A DNA stretch of 64,000 nucleotides, taken from positions 109,052,181 to 109,116,180 of the forward strand of contig NC_085047.1 of NCBI RefSeq assembly GCF_963662255.1. Direction: 5' to 3'. Positions within the stretch are counted from its first letter, which is position 1; every line of letters begins with the position of its first letter. A program made the position numbers and the translations under genes. Origin of the DNA: Cinclus cinclus. Taxonomy: Eukaryota > Chordata > Aves > Passeriformes > Cinclidae. Below, in pieces: positions 48,501-60,038 of the stretch. The notes below the pieces were generated by a model. The model was not told the origin of the DNA, searched no databases, and saw nothing but the letters and a program-made list of their open reading frames with translations.

Positions 48501-49399
48501 GGCAGGCACAGCCGGCAGGGTCCTTTATCTCACCTTACTTATTCACTCATTTTAAGCAATGGCTTGTAAGAATGTTTCCTCCTTCCCACCGCGTTTCTCA
48601 CAGCATTGCTGATGTGGTTCTTCTCTATTTACTTGTCAAGATGTGCTTAACGACTCTGCATTCTTCTTTCTAATGGCAGGTGACACTGCAAATCACTACC
48701 ACAGCCTGCAGCTGGCCAGTAACTTGTGCGTAATGCAAAGCAAAGAGAAATCCCTCCTGTATAACTTAATCACTCAGAACAGAATACTTCAGTTGCATCT
48801 GATAAGACAGCTGCAACATATGCACAGTCTTTTGGAATATAAAACAGCATATGAGATCTGTGGGGGAGGGAAAAAAAAGCATTTTTGGTTGACATTATCA
48901 ACAGTGTTCAGCACATGGTAAGCAATTTCCAGCCAAGTGGAAGATAAACCTTTTATAGACCACAGTGATTTGCTGTCAGTGGCACTTTCAAAAAGCTCAT
49001 TTGGAACAACCAGGTTAGGAGGTAACACAGACATTTGTCAGCCAAACAAAAGAGATTACAAACCTAAGGGTGAGATACAAAATAAGGTATTTAATTGCAT
49101 AAAGGTCAATGAAAGTAACACACAAACCTATAGTATTGTACTCAAACTGTCAGTCCTATTAAAACAGCTGATAAATAGGCTACACCCTGAGGATGAATTG
49201 TAGCATCGAGCCTCCAGTTTAATTGTCTGATAGAGAGTCCAAGATACAGGAAAATATGGTTTTCCTCGGTTGTTTAGGTGTCCTAGATTGCCTAGCAGCA
49301 GAGGGCCATATGAACTTCTGTTAGATGAAATTTAATGCAGACTGATTATATTTTACTACTACAAGCAACACTTTTTTAAAAGAGTAACGGCTCTTGCTA

Positions 49400-49620
49400 T
49401 GAATTCCGCCCGTGTATTGTAGCCCGGAACCGCGGGGCGCAGTCCTTCCCTCCGAAGCCGGCAGTGGGATGGATGCTGCTGCATTGCCCTCTCGTGGGAC
49501 GAACCTGCCAACAGCAGCGGAACACGCCGGAGCTGCCAGCGGCGTCACCCACGGGCTCCAGCGGCAGGAGATGACAGCCAAGGGCAGCCCTGCCTGGGGG
49601 GAGAGTGTTCCGAGATCTAC
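49400..49620. other. small CpG-enriched patch
   Basis: About 200 bp carry many CpGs (CGGAACCGCGGGGCGC near 49425; CCGGAGCTGCCAGCGGCGTC near 49530) in CpG-poor surroundings. It could be a minor promoter, an enhancer or a chance GC-rich block. There is no recognisable exon. Confidence 0.35.
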
Positions 49621-52600
49621 ACCTGCTAAATATTTGCTCAGATAAGTCCGTTTCCCCCTAAAACTTCTGTTTCTGCACTTCTGTAGGACACAGCTCCTGC
49701 AGGAGCAGCAGGACGCTCATAACAATAAGCAGCATAAATACGGGACCATTCCCATCCCAAATCTCTTTCTGCAAGACTTGGTGTCCCAAACAAGAATTAA
49801 AGAGCAGGAGGATGAGCGGCACTGTTTGGTGGCACAGAGTGCGGGTGAAGCCCGTGCCAGAAGTGAAGGGATCGTCCCAGGGATGAAAGTCTGTGCACAG
49901 ATCCATTTTACTGCTCTGGGAGTGATGCCATCTATCACACAGAGTGCTGCAATTGCCTCCCACAATGCTGGATCTCATCTCTATTCTGTCCTACTCTTCT
50001 GGGAATTTTAAAGAAGCATTTTCCTGTCTAGCCAAAGGACTTTTGTCACCAGCACTGAGTTGTCTGAGTACTTCATAGTCTCTGAAATATTTATCCTCTC
50101 ACTTTTCTTGTCAGGTAAGAAAATTCCCCATTTTGCAGATGACAAAGTGAGCACATGGATTAGTCCTCAGTTCCAAAAAGAGATTTATGTATGCAAAGTG
50201 GTGCTTAGGCAGAATTTAAGACTCTATATCCAAAATGTACATTGTGAAAAGACCTCTTCAAGGACTGGAGGTGTCTGGTGGCATGCAAGGAAGCTGTCAG
50301 GGAGTTCCCTTCTCTGCCTGAGGGAGAGGGAAAGTGACAGCAGTTCAATCCCTTGTTATGAGCCATTTATTTCTGTATTATGAAATAAAGTTTTCTAAAA
50401 ACTGCATTCAGATAGGATTTCACATGCAGGCTGTGCTACTCTTAAACACCTTGGAGTAGAGGATGAGGAGGAACAGCATACAACGCTCCCAGCAGGGAAG
50501 GAATCAAGGTAAAATTTTGTCCTACTCTGCTGTAATGAGCTGAGGGAAATGCTGCCTCTCTTTTTTTATGTACCTAAATCCCCAGGGAAAATCTCCCCTG
50601 AGGGCCCACTGCAGCACCAACAGGCACAGCACAGGCCTGACTGAGGCTTATGCTGAATTCATGAGGTTGTTTTGGGGCCTGACCAAATTCAGAATTAATT
50701 TCACAAGTCTGAACTATCCTTCAGCTCACTTACAGAGACTTTATCAAAAAACATGATGCTCTACTTGTGACTGATAACAGAGAGCACTGCTGTGGGAGAC
50801 ACCAAACCTGCATTCTAGGCTCTTCTAGTCCCATGAAAAGTTGAGCCTCCACCTCCCTGAGATTAGAAAAATGCCCTGAACGTCAGGTGCTGCATATTTG
50901 GGGTGGGCCATTACTCTTGGGCCACTGAGAATGGCAGGAGTGCAGCAGCAGCAGAGAACAGCCATGACCCAAGGCTGAATGGTCTTTTATGTTTTCTGGG
51001 GACAGAACTATAGTTCCCACTTTAGGGCATTTTTCTCTGATTTTTAAGTGCTGTGTTTCAAATTTCTCAGTAGCCTTAGGAACCACGTAGTGCCGTTCCC
51101 CAGGCTAAGTGCCTACAGCCAAGGCTACTGATCCAGTCCCTTGCAGGGACCCTTGCAATTTCTGCTCTCACAAATTCACACTTCTGACTACGGAGCAGTC
51201 TTGAGTTCAGTCGGAGGTGACAATCACCTCTGTGAAAAATGCTCCCCTGTGAACTGGTAGTTTTTCCTGTAATGCAGAGCCATTTCTTCAAATGACAGGA
51301 AGGGTGATGCTGGTTTGGCAATCAGCCTCCTGGGCACATTTTGTAGTCCCTGGTTATGGAAGACAGCAGGCATGACGCTGCAGACACAGAATCCCTCTTT
51401 CTTCCAGGGAAATATCAAAGACCAGAGTTTAGTTCCCTTGGTTTCTCAATGACTAGTTTAAAACTGTCCTGTGCTCAGCAGTTTGGCTTTTGGACATTCT
51501 CACCCGGGAGCCTGATTTTCCTGTCTTCATTGGAGAGTGACTGTCACCCCACCAAGTCACCCCTGCAGATGGCATGGCAGGGCAGGTGCTGACAACAGCT
51601 GTGCCACAGCTGCTCCTCGGTTCCTACAGCCCATTGCTGGGTGCCTGCTGAAGTGCTCAGCTGCTGAAAACAAACAACCACAGTGGACAGAGAGCTTTGT
51701 TTTCTTTCTTGCATTTGGAACAAATGGTGGCTATAGAAACCATCTCCCCTAAAAAATTCTGTCTGACAAAGGTTATCCATGTGACTTACTCACAGCACTT
51801 AAAATTGGGCAGCTAATTTAGATATCCAGACTGGGAGACTGTCCTACTTCATTTCCTTTGTCTGGTGTGTGGAGAAAGAAAAACTCAACCAGAAACTTTT
51901 CAAAGCTGGAACTAGAAGTCACGGGCTGTTTGAAAGTCAGTGTTGAGTTACATTAAAATGCAGTGGAACATCTGAATTTTCTGATTTGTCCTCTGAAGGA
52001 CTCTCTCCTCTGCAATGGTAGGAATAGGCACTATATAATATAAACTAGGCAGCTCCTTCCATTAAGTATCGTATCAGTCTCCAAAACATGACCATGTGAA
52101 GAGGAATAGCATTAGCATTTCTACTTAATAATGCAACTCAGCAGGAAGGGAAAATGTTACATTAGAAAACAGATACTGATTTTATGTAGCCTGCAGGTAT
52201 CTTCTTTGGAGGCTTCAGGCAGCAAATCACTCGGAAGTTGATTCAAAGCCCACACAAACAAGATCGCTTCTACTATGTACTTGTCTTATTATGTGCATGT
52301 CTTACTATGTGTATGTCTTTAAGGAGATGTTTAAGGATATTTCTATTCAGCAAAGCACACTAATGTGCATTTAAATCCCACTGAAGGCCAACTCTCCCAT
52401 AAGCTTATTATTGAACTGCAATTTTGAAATACATTATCACCTCTGTTTGAAATCTTTCCTCACTTTGGAACTCTACTGTTTCAGAAAGAAAAGCCATATG
52501 GAACTAATCATGCACATTTTGTCTAGCAGATAGACATTATAGCAGACTGTGTTTCCCTTCAAGTGCTTGTCCATATGAGCATGCAAACTGTGGTGTGCAT

Positions 52601-53553
52601 ATAGCTGAACATGCAAGACAAGATTTTTAGCCCCAATAGCATCCATATTGATGTACCTTCTGCTTAGCTGCATAATTATGGGATGGGCACACTCATCACG
52701 TCCTATCTGCCAGCCAAACGAAGCTTCTTTTCTTTATTATTTTCCTTTTCATTTTTATTTTCCTGCCTTCACAAAGACCCTACTATTTTTTAGCTTGTTT
52801 TCTCCTTATTTACTTTCATTTAACGATTGGTCTTTCCCCCTTGTCTGCTGGGTCCTCACTCAGAAATAGAGTTCAGACTACAGGAGAGAGATTTCTCTTT
52901 CTGGCAGATATTCCATACACCACTACATTGCCTCACAGAAAAGTATGTTCCTGGGAAGTAAATGATCTCCTGAAAGTTCAGTATCAGCTTACAGAGAACA
53001 AAAAGAGGATGAACACTGCAGGATTTCTACCAGCCATAACCCCAGGACTGGAAGGGAGGCATCAGTCACCACTAATCCTTATATGTTGGGCTGTGTAAGT
53101 CAGATGCCAGTAAAGACCAAATAGTAAAGTTTAATCAGCTCACAAAGTACTGTGGTTCTTCCTCTTTAAAAGGTGATGGGTATAGTTCCAACTCAAATGC
53201 AAGAAATCTAACATTGTGTCATTTTTGTCACATCTCTGGGACTACAAGACCAATTCATTTCAGTTCTTTTCACTAAGGGCTTCTTAGCACGAGGCATTCT
53301 GAACATTTTTACTCGGTTGTTTGGACTGTAAAGACAACACATTCATCCCAAGTCTTGCAAATAGACCTAAGCACTACATGTGTCATGACATAAATTCGCA
53401 CTTACAGAAATACATCTGGTACTGATGGGTGTGTATATTATTTTCTAATGAAAAATTGTATTTTAAATATTTTTCAGAATATCTGAACGGTGTTTAGTGA
53501 GGTGGATATTTTAATCCCTGTAAGTGTAAAGATTTGTATTAATCCTTGTCTGT

Positions 53554-53570
53554 AAAAAAAAAAAAAAAAA
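53554..53570. repeat. A17 homopolymer
   Basis: Seventeen A in a row, followed by a purine-rich stretch. Confidence 0.95.
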
Positions 53571-55745
53571 GGAGAAAGAAAATCCAAGATAAAGACAAGT
53601 AAAATTTCTCAAGTGTCCTAAAATATTCTTCTATGCACTAGGCTCCTCCATGATTAAACCTGTATATCTGAGCACTCTCCAATTCTCTAAACTTGTGGAT
53701 ATACAACCTGGGAGACTCCAAAGTTCTTTGTTCATTAGCATTATATCTCTGAATTGCATTGCATTAATAAGTACTTGTCCAACATGGAATATTGACTGCC
53801 AGGAGAAGGTAATATGGAGGAACTTAAATTTCCCACAGGGCAGATGGATATGAAGGGAGAGAGTAGAAATTTATGGCAGGGAAAAACCTGAAACATTTTT
53901 GTAATGGCCACCATTTGGATTAGACAGAGGATTGTAGTGTCAAATGGGCCTCCAGCAGAGTGAGATGGAGAAGTTTGGATTTTTTAGAGCACTAATTTAT
54001 CATATAGCTGTACTTATGAGTGGGGCATAGCTATTTCCCTTATACATATGTAAGAGAATGAAAAGGGTATGTTGCCAACATCATAAACAAGCGTTCATAT
54101 TTTACAGTCCCAGCTGGGATGGAATGAATATTTTATGAACTGAAAAGGTAGTTTGGGTTCACTTGGCACAATTCACATGGCAGATGATTGGGAGCTGACC
54201 TCAATTTGAGCTGCAAGGTTTGCAGTGAGTGAGGAAGGAATCGAAGGCAGTAGGTTTGTGTAATTCCATGTACACAGCTGCAGAACCTGGCCTTGAAAAC
54301 TGTCACTGAGGCTGCCAATTTCATATAAAATAACTTAAAAACAATCTACATAATGACTCAAACTCATGTTTTCTGTCAGCAGGTCAGCTGTAGGTGTGCT
54401 TAGGCCCTAATTCTGGCTAAGGAATTTATTTACTTCACCAGGAGCAAGCAGCAAGGGTGAAGCTTGCCCTTACTTCATAACTTGTACAAAGGTGGGGAGT
54501 AAACAGTCCTTTGAGAGAGAACAAGCACTGACCCAAATGTCAATCAGCTCTATTAATCAAGTAATGAAAAGTGCCCAAAAGCAAACTGTATTTCTACTTT
54601 TCAGTGGTCTAAAATACAGGCAGGTCAGGTTGATTTGCAGTATTTTCATTGCTTGCCCACTTCAGTGGGAAATCAATCATTTGAAAAACATGAGTGATTA
54701 CAAACTCTCAGCCAGTTTTCAATTAATAGAGAATAGGAATATGGCAAATTTTTAAAAAAATATTTTTCAGGTGAGCTATATATTTTAAACTGCTGTTGAA
54801 TTTGATCATTTTGACAACTTTAGCCATAGGATGCAGAATTCTCCTCGAAGAAGAAATATTAATTCATCTCCCTTATACAGAATAAAAAGAACAGCAATGG
54901 TTCAGCTTATGCCTGTGAGCAGAAAAAATGTGCTGTACTCTCTGAGAATGTGAAGAGAACAATGTCTAAAGGAACTATTCTGGACCAATTAAAAATTGTA
55001 AAAGATGCAAAAATTATTATTTTATCTTGGTTCTTTTGTTTAGCTTTGTCTTATTTTCCAAATGGGTTGCTGCATTTATTCAGTACACCAGAAATTTTAA
55101 GCAGCCAGTGTGCATATGTGTATGTGTTTGACAAACATAATAAATAAAATGTATATAAAATATAAAATGTATATTAAAAATGTATAAATAAAATTTTATT
55201 TAAAGTTTGTTTATAGTTCTAATTCCCAGTCTTTGCATTCCTTGCAATAAATACATAAATTATAAATGTGACATCTCATTCTTTGGTTGCTTCAGTCGTT
55301 ACTCAGTGGTGTTAAAAAAGTCAAATATGCAACTGAAAGTGGTAGATTTATATCTCATTTGAAAAAGCTCCATACCAAGTCAGAGGAATTCAAATAAGGT
55401 CTAGTTTGACTTGCAAAAATAAAATGTCGCTTTTGTGTGTCTCAATAATATTTCATTTTCAATTTAGAGATATTACTGTTCTTTATCAAGGGAAATGAAA
55501 ATATAATAATAAAATCACTGCAAGATTTCAGAATATTTTTCACCTGAGCAGCTGTCAAGTTCCTGGGCCTCCTGCTCTGGGATAGCAAAATGTTGAATCT
55601 GGAGACGGCAGGCCTGGACTACCTCCTCTGGGACACCTGGTGTTGAGGATACTCTGGGACTAAATTAAGGCAGAACAATGCCAAATGACCAATTAGAAAG
55701 TTTTAGCTATGGAAGCAGCAATTTAAACTTTTAAACCTTATGATA

Positions 55746-55850
55746 GGTTGAACAGTCCATGTCAGCAACAACTTAAAATTTCTGAACAGCCCGTAGCATC
55801 ATCTACTTAAACGCCATTGAACAGCCTGTAGCAGCAGGACATTAAATAAG
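55746..55850 (+). repeat. degenerate triplicated ~35-bp motif
   Basis: Three loosely similar units begin GAACAGTCCATGTCAGCA, GAACAGCCCGTAGCATCA and GAACAGCCTGTAGCAGCA. Each is followed by a [C/A]A[C/T]TTAAA-like end. The family is unknown. Confidence 0.55.
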
Positions 55851-56911
55851 TGGAAGAAATGAAGAAGGAAAGATATGAAAATTAGAGGTAAAGGATCCAT
55901 GTACCACCCAGGGTTCCAGCACTGCCTCTGGTGCTGCTCCTGCAGATGGTGGATGCACACACAGCCTCCTCAGTGGTGCTATTTACAGAATAGTGCTTGT
56001 GCAGGCACGTTTTGTTATTCTCAAACTTTTCAGAAGGGAGTTGGGTTTTCTCATAGTTTCAATTCTCCTGTCAGAGACACAACTGCAATGCTCTCCAAAT
56101 CTGGATTTAGATAGTTACCCAAGATAAGGAGGGTGGTCTTAAATAAGCACTATCCTGCCTCCAAAAGACCCTCACTTAACATCATCTTAACTCGTTGGCA
56201 TGGTAACATTCCTTTTCTCCTCTGCCCAGTGTTTGAGACATGAACTCTCTCATGTTTACTTTAACTCTTTCAGGATTTCAGCCTCTCACAGCAGCACTCC
56301 TCTTTAGGATGAAAAGCACGTCCTACTCACCCTACCCTGTAACGGAGAAATTGCCACAGACACTGAAAGCACACAGCCGACCACTGGCTAAAGCAAGAAC
56401 CGAGATGAGATTCTCCTATTTGTGAATCTGTACCCCAATCACCTGATAACTTGGTAACTTTTATTCCAGGAGCAAATAATCAATCTTTATTATGTGCACT
56501 GAAGTACAATCTAGGAAGCTACAAGCAGAGGGCTGAAACCTATTGTTTTAGGCACTCTGACAACACAGGTCAAAAATACAGTATGGCAGGGGAAAATTGA
56601 AGATGGAAGAGCAGTACACAGCAGTGTATTTGTTTCCAAGGGCCTTTTTCCTTGTTTTGCCACATATCCTGGCAATACTACACCCTTAAGATGAATTTGA
56701 CAGACTTAAAGCTTGTTTGGAACAACTTTGGTTGATGAAATAACAACTTTGAAAGTAATCAGCAGCCACACAAAAGACACCCAATGGCTTGGGGTTTTTT
56801 TGACTTAGATATATATATGGGAAGATACATGGAAAATTACAGGAGTTGTCAAATGAACATCAGGTGAGGATTTGCATTGAGCCTAGTTATCACATTAGAC
56901 TGCTACAATAA

Positions 56912-57453
56912 AATCACAGACTCGAAGAATCTTTTAGCTTGGAAAAACCCCTAAGATCCAACCATTAACCCAGGACTCCCAAGTCCAACACTACTCCATG
57001 TCCCCAAGTGAAATATCTACATGTGAAGGTAGATAGAAATATCTACCTTCAGGGATGGTGACTCAGCCTCTTCCATAGGCTTTTCCTGTTCTAATACTTG
57101 ACAACATTTTTGGTGAAAAAGAATTTCCTGATATCCAATCTAAACCTCTTCTAGCACAATTTGAGGCCATTTCATTTTGTCCAGTTGCCTGTTACTTTGG
57201 AGAAGACACCACATCCCACCTGCCCAAAAACCTCCTTATAGGTAATTGTAGAGACTGACAAGGTCTCCCCTTAGCCCCTATGTCTCCAGGCTAGACACCC
57301 CCAGCTCACTCAGTCAATCCTCATAAAACAGGACTCACCCCAAAGCTGAGTCCTGGATGCCACCTCAGTGTCTGTCTGTCCCCAGCTGGATGTGCCTCCA
57401 TTCCCCACCCCTCTCTGGGCCTGGCCCCACAGTCAGTGTTTTCCCATCCAAGC
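56912..57453 (-). mobile_element. CR1 LINE, antisense, 3' portion
   Basis: On the minus strand this ends with the CR1 3' tail (GATTCTTCGAGTCTGTGATT at 56912-56931). Going right it passes the CAGGCTGAGTGAGCTGGGGG-like block (about 57300) into the region just after the RT domain. It continues across the inserted LTR at 58141. The last bases before the insertion are CCATCCAAGC. Confidence 0.85.
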
Positions 57454-58140
57454 TGTTATAAATTCACGAGAAATTATGATCTGTCCAATGATTATTTATT
57501 AACAGAAGAAGCAGCAAGCAAACAGCTCTGGGTGCACTGGGAGTCACTGCCCCACCACAATATACACCACATAGCATTAGTTCAGCTTTTTTATACAGTC
57601 TGAGTTTTCATTTTCCTGATAACTCCTGCCTTCTTTCATTTCCTTGATTTCACATCAATGGTCGTCTTCTGCACAGGCGCTGGCTGTTGCTAGGGGGCCA
57701 TTTGCCCTCTTTTCAATGGTCTCTTGGATAAAGGCTTGTCTTCTTCTTCACTGTACTTTTCATGACCTTTTTTTTGTGCATACATAGTTATCAGCTATTA
57801 ATATATCTACAGTTATTTGCTTAATACAATTTCCACAACTTCCTTATTTGTTTGTTACATGCAAGCAAATATGATGGCAAGTTGCTCATTTTCATGCAAG
57901 CAGACATAATTACAAAGCCTCTTTAAGCCAAACATAGCTACAATTTCTCTTAGGTAAGCATAGTTAGATTTTCTCTTAGACAAGCATAAATACAATCTTT
58001 TTTGTTCCATGTTTTATTTGACTTTCTTAAAATTAATTCTTAGAATCATCCCAGGCACTATTTCTGGTTAACATACAGCATTCACATGGTTTTACTTCTG
58101 ATATCGCCTCATAACATGAATCACACATACATTTTTCACA
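57454..58140 (-). mobile_element. solo LTR nested in CR1, target duplication AAGC
   Basis: The 687-bp element begins TGTTATAA and ends TTTTCACA (TG...CA termini). It is flanked by AAGC at 57450-57453 and 58141-58144. The surrounding CR1 reads continuously (ATCCAAGCCATGAGCC) if the element and one AAGC are removed. Minus orientation is supported by a minus-strand TATAAAA (57589-57595) and, about 90 bp further on, AATAAA (57495-57500) near the left end. No gag, pol or env sequence is present, so it is a solo LTR. A 4-bp duplication fits a gamma-retrovirus-like (ERV1) integrase rather than ERVK (6 bp) or ERVL (5 bp). Confidence 0.8.
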
Positions 58141-58560
58141 AAGCCATGAGCCATCTCCAGGAGAATGTTGTGGGAAAAGACTTTACTAAACTCCAGGGAA
58201 TCAGGACCCACAAACTCTCCCTCATCTTCTGAGCGGGTCATCTTGTCCCGGAGGAGATCAGGGTGGTGTAGGTCTTACACCAAGTACTTCAGATCTTCCT
58301 CCTCCTCCTTTGTCACTGTGTTCCTCCTCATCCATTAAAGGCCGGAGATGTCCTGAGCCCTCCTTTTGTTACCAATGTACTTGCAGAAATAGCTTTCAAC
58401 GTCTTTTTGGGCACTTTTAGGGCCAAATTATCTTCCAGTGTGGCTTTGGCCCTTCTGGTTTTCTCTCTGCACAACCCCATGAAGCTGGGCAGTGCTCCCG
58501 AGTGCCTGCCCCTTCTCCAAAAAACTCCGTGTTTCCACGAGAGTTCCACCCGAGTTCCAT
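58141..58560 (-). mobile_element. CR1 LINE, antisense, ORF2 portion
   Basis: This continues the CR1 interrupted by the LTR. GCCATGAGCCATCTCCAGGA and GAGAATGTTGTGGGAAAAG, then the GCGGGTCATCTTGTCCCGG and GGAGATCAGG motifs, are the antisense of the RT region. Beyond about 58290, an internal deletion jumps to the ORF2 linker. There the minus strand reads CREKTRRAKATLEDNLA (near 58430-58480), the CR1 pattern C-R-x-K-I-R-R-A-K-A-Q-L-E-x-N-L-A. The boundary with the gene-like unit to the right is approximate. Confidence 0.75.
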
Positions 58561-58909
58561 CCACGGCCAGCTGGCAGGGCGGGCTGTGCCCGTGGAGCCC
58601 TGGTGACACGTCCCTCTGTGACATCTGGGGACGCGTCCCCCGGCACCGAGGCCGCGGTGTCACCGCTGCAGAGCGGCTCCAGGCAGCGGCGAGTGAGGCA
58701 GGCAGGGGCAAGGCCGGGCCGGGCCAGCGGCACCTGGGGAGAGGCCGAGGCTGGGCACGGGGCCAGGGGCTGTGGGGAACACGCGGGCGGGGCGGTGCCA
58801 CCGCTGGGCCAGCGCCCCGTCCCCGGGCCCTGCGTTCCCAGCCGCCCTCTCCCTGCTGCCAGACCCCGCTGAGCCCCTTCTCTCCCTCCTCCTCCTCCTC
58901 CTCCAGGCC
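58561..58909 (+). promoter_or_regulatory. CpG-rich 5' flank of copy A
   Basis: The stretch is dense in CpG (for example GGACGCGTCCCCCGGCACCG near 58630 and CGGGCCGGGCCAGCGGCACC near 58713). It ends in a long CTCCTCCTCCTCCAG acceptor-like tract at 58890-58905 directly before the ATG. It looks like a promoter/5' UTR region plus a short intron end. The equivalent flank of copy B has lost most of these CpGs. Confidence 0.5.
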
Positions 58910-59035
58910 ATGGCTGGAAAGATCACCAAAATCCTGCTGGTGCTGGCCATCCTCCAGCTCGGGCTGAGGGCAGACACCCAGGCGGTGAAGGCCACGGAAA
59001 AGGTCCTGAGGCAGCATGAGGAGCAGCACAGCCGG
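58910..59035 (+). pseudogene. ITPRIPL1-like 5' fragment, copy A
   Basis: After the acceptor-like CTCCTCCAG|GCC, an ATG opens a frame: M-A-G-K-I-T-K, then a hydrophobic signal-like stretch (residues 8-18), then a charged segment ending ...LRQHEEQ at about residue 39. It aligns well with copy B (M-A-G-S-I-I-K ... LRHHEEQ). The gene part stops there. The downstream frame (to 59269) runs into antisense CR1, so the long open frame is a fusion artefact and most of the gene is missing. The layout (short N-terminal hydrophobic segment, then a charged coiled-coil-like region) resembles avian inositol trisphosphate receptor-interacting protein-like 1 genes, from memory. Family assignment is moderate at best. 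Confidence 0.5.
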
Positions 59036-59600
59036 ATGGCTTGGCTGGTGAGAAAGATTGTAAATTGCTCCAGTGACCGGGCAGCTGGGAATGACTCCTG
59101 GTTAGTCCGTGTGAGCAGCAGGGCACTGATCCCCTACCGTGGGCTGAGGCTAACAGTGCCTGCATCTCACTTGGGTGCCTCTGCCCAGGGGTTGTTTCCT
59201 GCCTGCTCCTCATCTCTGTTTTCCAGTTCAGGGGCCTGGGTGCACAGAGAACAACTGGCCTTACTCTAAAGACTGAGGCAAATGAGATATTAAATATCTC
59301 AGTCTCTTCCTCTTTTTTTTTTTTTTTTTTGCTGTATTTCACCCCGATCCAGTAAAGGATGGAGACTCTGCCAAGCCCTCCTTTTGTTGCTAATGAATTT
59401 ATAGAAACATTTTTATTCTCTTATGGCAGTTAATATATAATCAGATTAAGTTCTGTTTGGGTTTTGGCCCTTCTGATTTTCTCCCTGCACAACCCCATGA
59501 CATCCATGCAGTGCTCCTGAGTGGCTGCCCTTTCTTCCAAAGGTTATAAAGTTTCTGGCTGCATGTGCGTTCCATCCAAAGGCCCAGCTGGCTGGGCAGG
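59036..59600 (-). mobile_element. CR1 LINE, antisense, ORF2 fragment of copy B unit
   Basis: Reading the minus strand, GCCTCAGTCTTTAGAGTAAG (59262-59281) plus GGCCAGTTGTTCTCTGTGCA is the CR1 'FFASVF.SK' linker region. Further 5' it reads KLYNLWKKGQ and, near 59460-59500, the R-K-S-E-G-P-K remnant of the CR1 CREKIRRAKA block. A T18 run (59313-59330) lies where CR1 has a purine-rich GACAAAGGA stretch. It is paralogous to the CR1 piece at about 58320-58560 and in the same relation to the gene-like unit. Confidence 0.7.
59313..59330. repeat. T18 homopolymer
   Basis: Eighteen T within the antisense CR1. Confidence 0.95.
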
Positions 59601-60038
59601 GTGTTGCTGTGGGGCTCCAGTGTCTCTGACATGAGAGGAGAGGGACACATCCCCAGATACCCCATGCGGCAGTGTCACTGCTTGAGGCAGCAGTGAGTGG
59701 GCCAGGCTGGGGAAGGCTGAGTTGAGGGACAGACAAGAAGCACCAGCACCCAGGGGAACTTTTAAAGACTGGAGAAAGGGTGCAGGGGCTGCAGAGATAG
59801 TTTTGGGAAGTGCAGGTGCAGAGGTGCCCAGGACTGCCAGCTACAGCTAGTACCTCTGGGGATGTGCTTCCATCCCCAAGGAGTCCCTCAGCCTTCTCCT
59901 GGCTGCCTCCAGGCTCCTGCACCTCTCTCCCACCCATCCCTGGGTCCTCCATCTCCTGTCCCCAATGCCCCAGCCACCATCTCTCTGTCATCCAGCCCTG
60001 TTAAGCCGATTCTCTCCCTCCTCATTCTCCTCCAGGCC
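59601..60038 (+). promoter_or_regulatory. decayed 5' flank of copy B
   Basis: This aligns block by block with the CpG-rich flank of copy A. For example, GACACATCCCCAGATACC here corresponds to GACGCGTCCCCCGGCACC there, and CGGCAGTGTCACTGCTTGAG to CGCGGTGTCACCGCTGCAGAG. CpGs are mostly replaced by TG/CA. It ends in TCTCCCTCCTCATTCTCCTCCAG|GCC, an acceptor-like tract just before the ATG. Confidence 0.5.

Larger units (their letters stand above)
45567..56911. other. intergenic, no gene recognised
   Basis: The stretch is mixed. GC-moderate sequence at 47.1-47.7 and 49.4-49.6 kb gives overlapping frames on several strands without domain content. The rest is AT-rich. I looked for exons of LANCL3, the downstream neighbour of PRRG1 in mammals, and saw none. 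Confidence 0.45.

Noticed and set aside
58328..59029. 233-codon minus-strand frame
   Set aside because: Its C-terminal part is CR1 ORF2 (CREKTRRAKA type). The rest is the antisense of the CpG-rich flank and copy A.
59048..59269. Copy A frame continuing after HEEQHSRMAWL, and a donor-like GTGAGA at 59048
   Set aside because: From about 59036 the sequence is antisense CR1. Both the added residues and the donor-like site come from the repeat.
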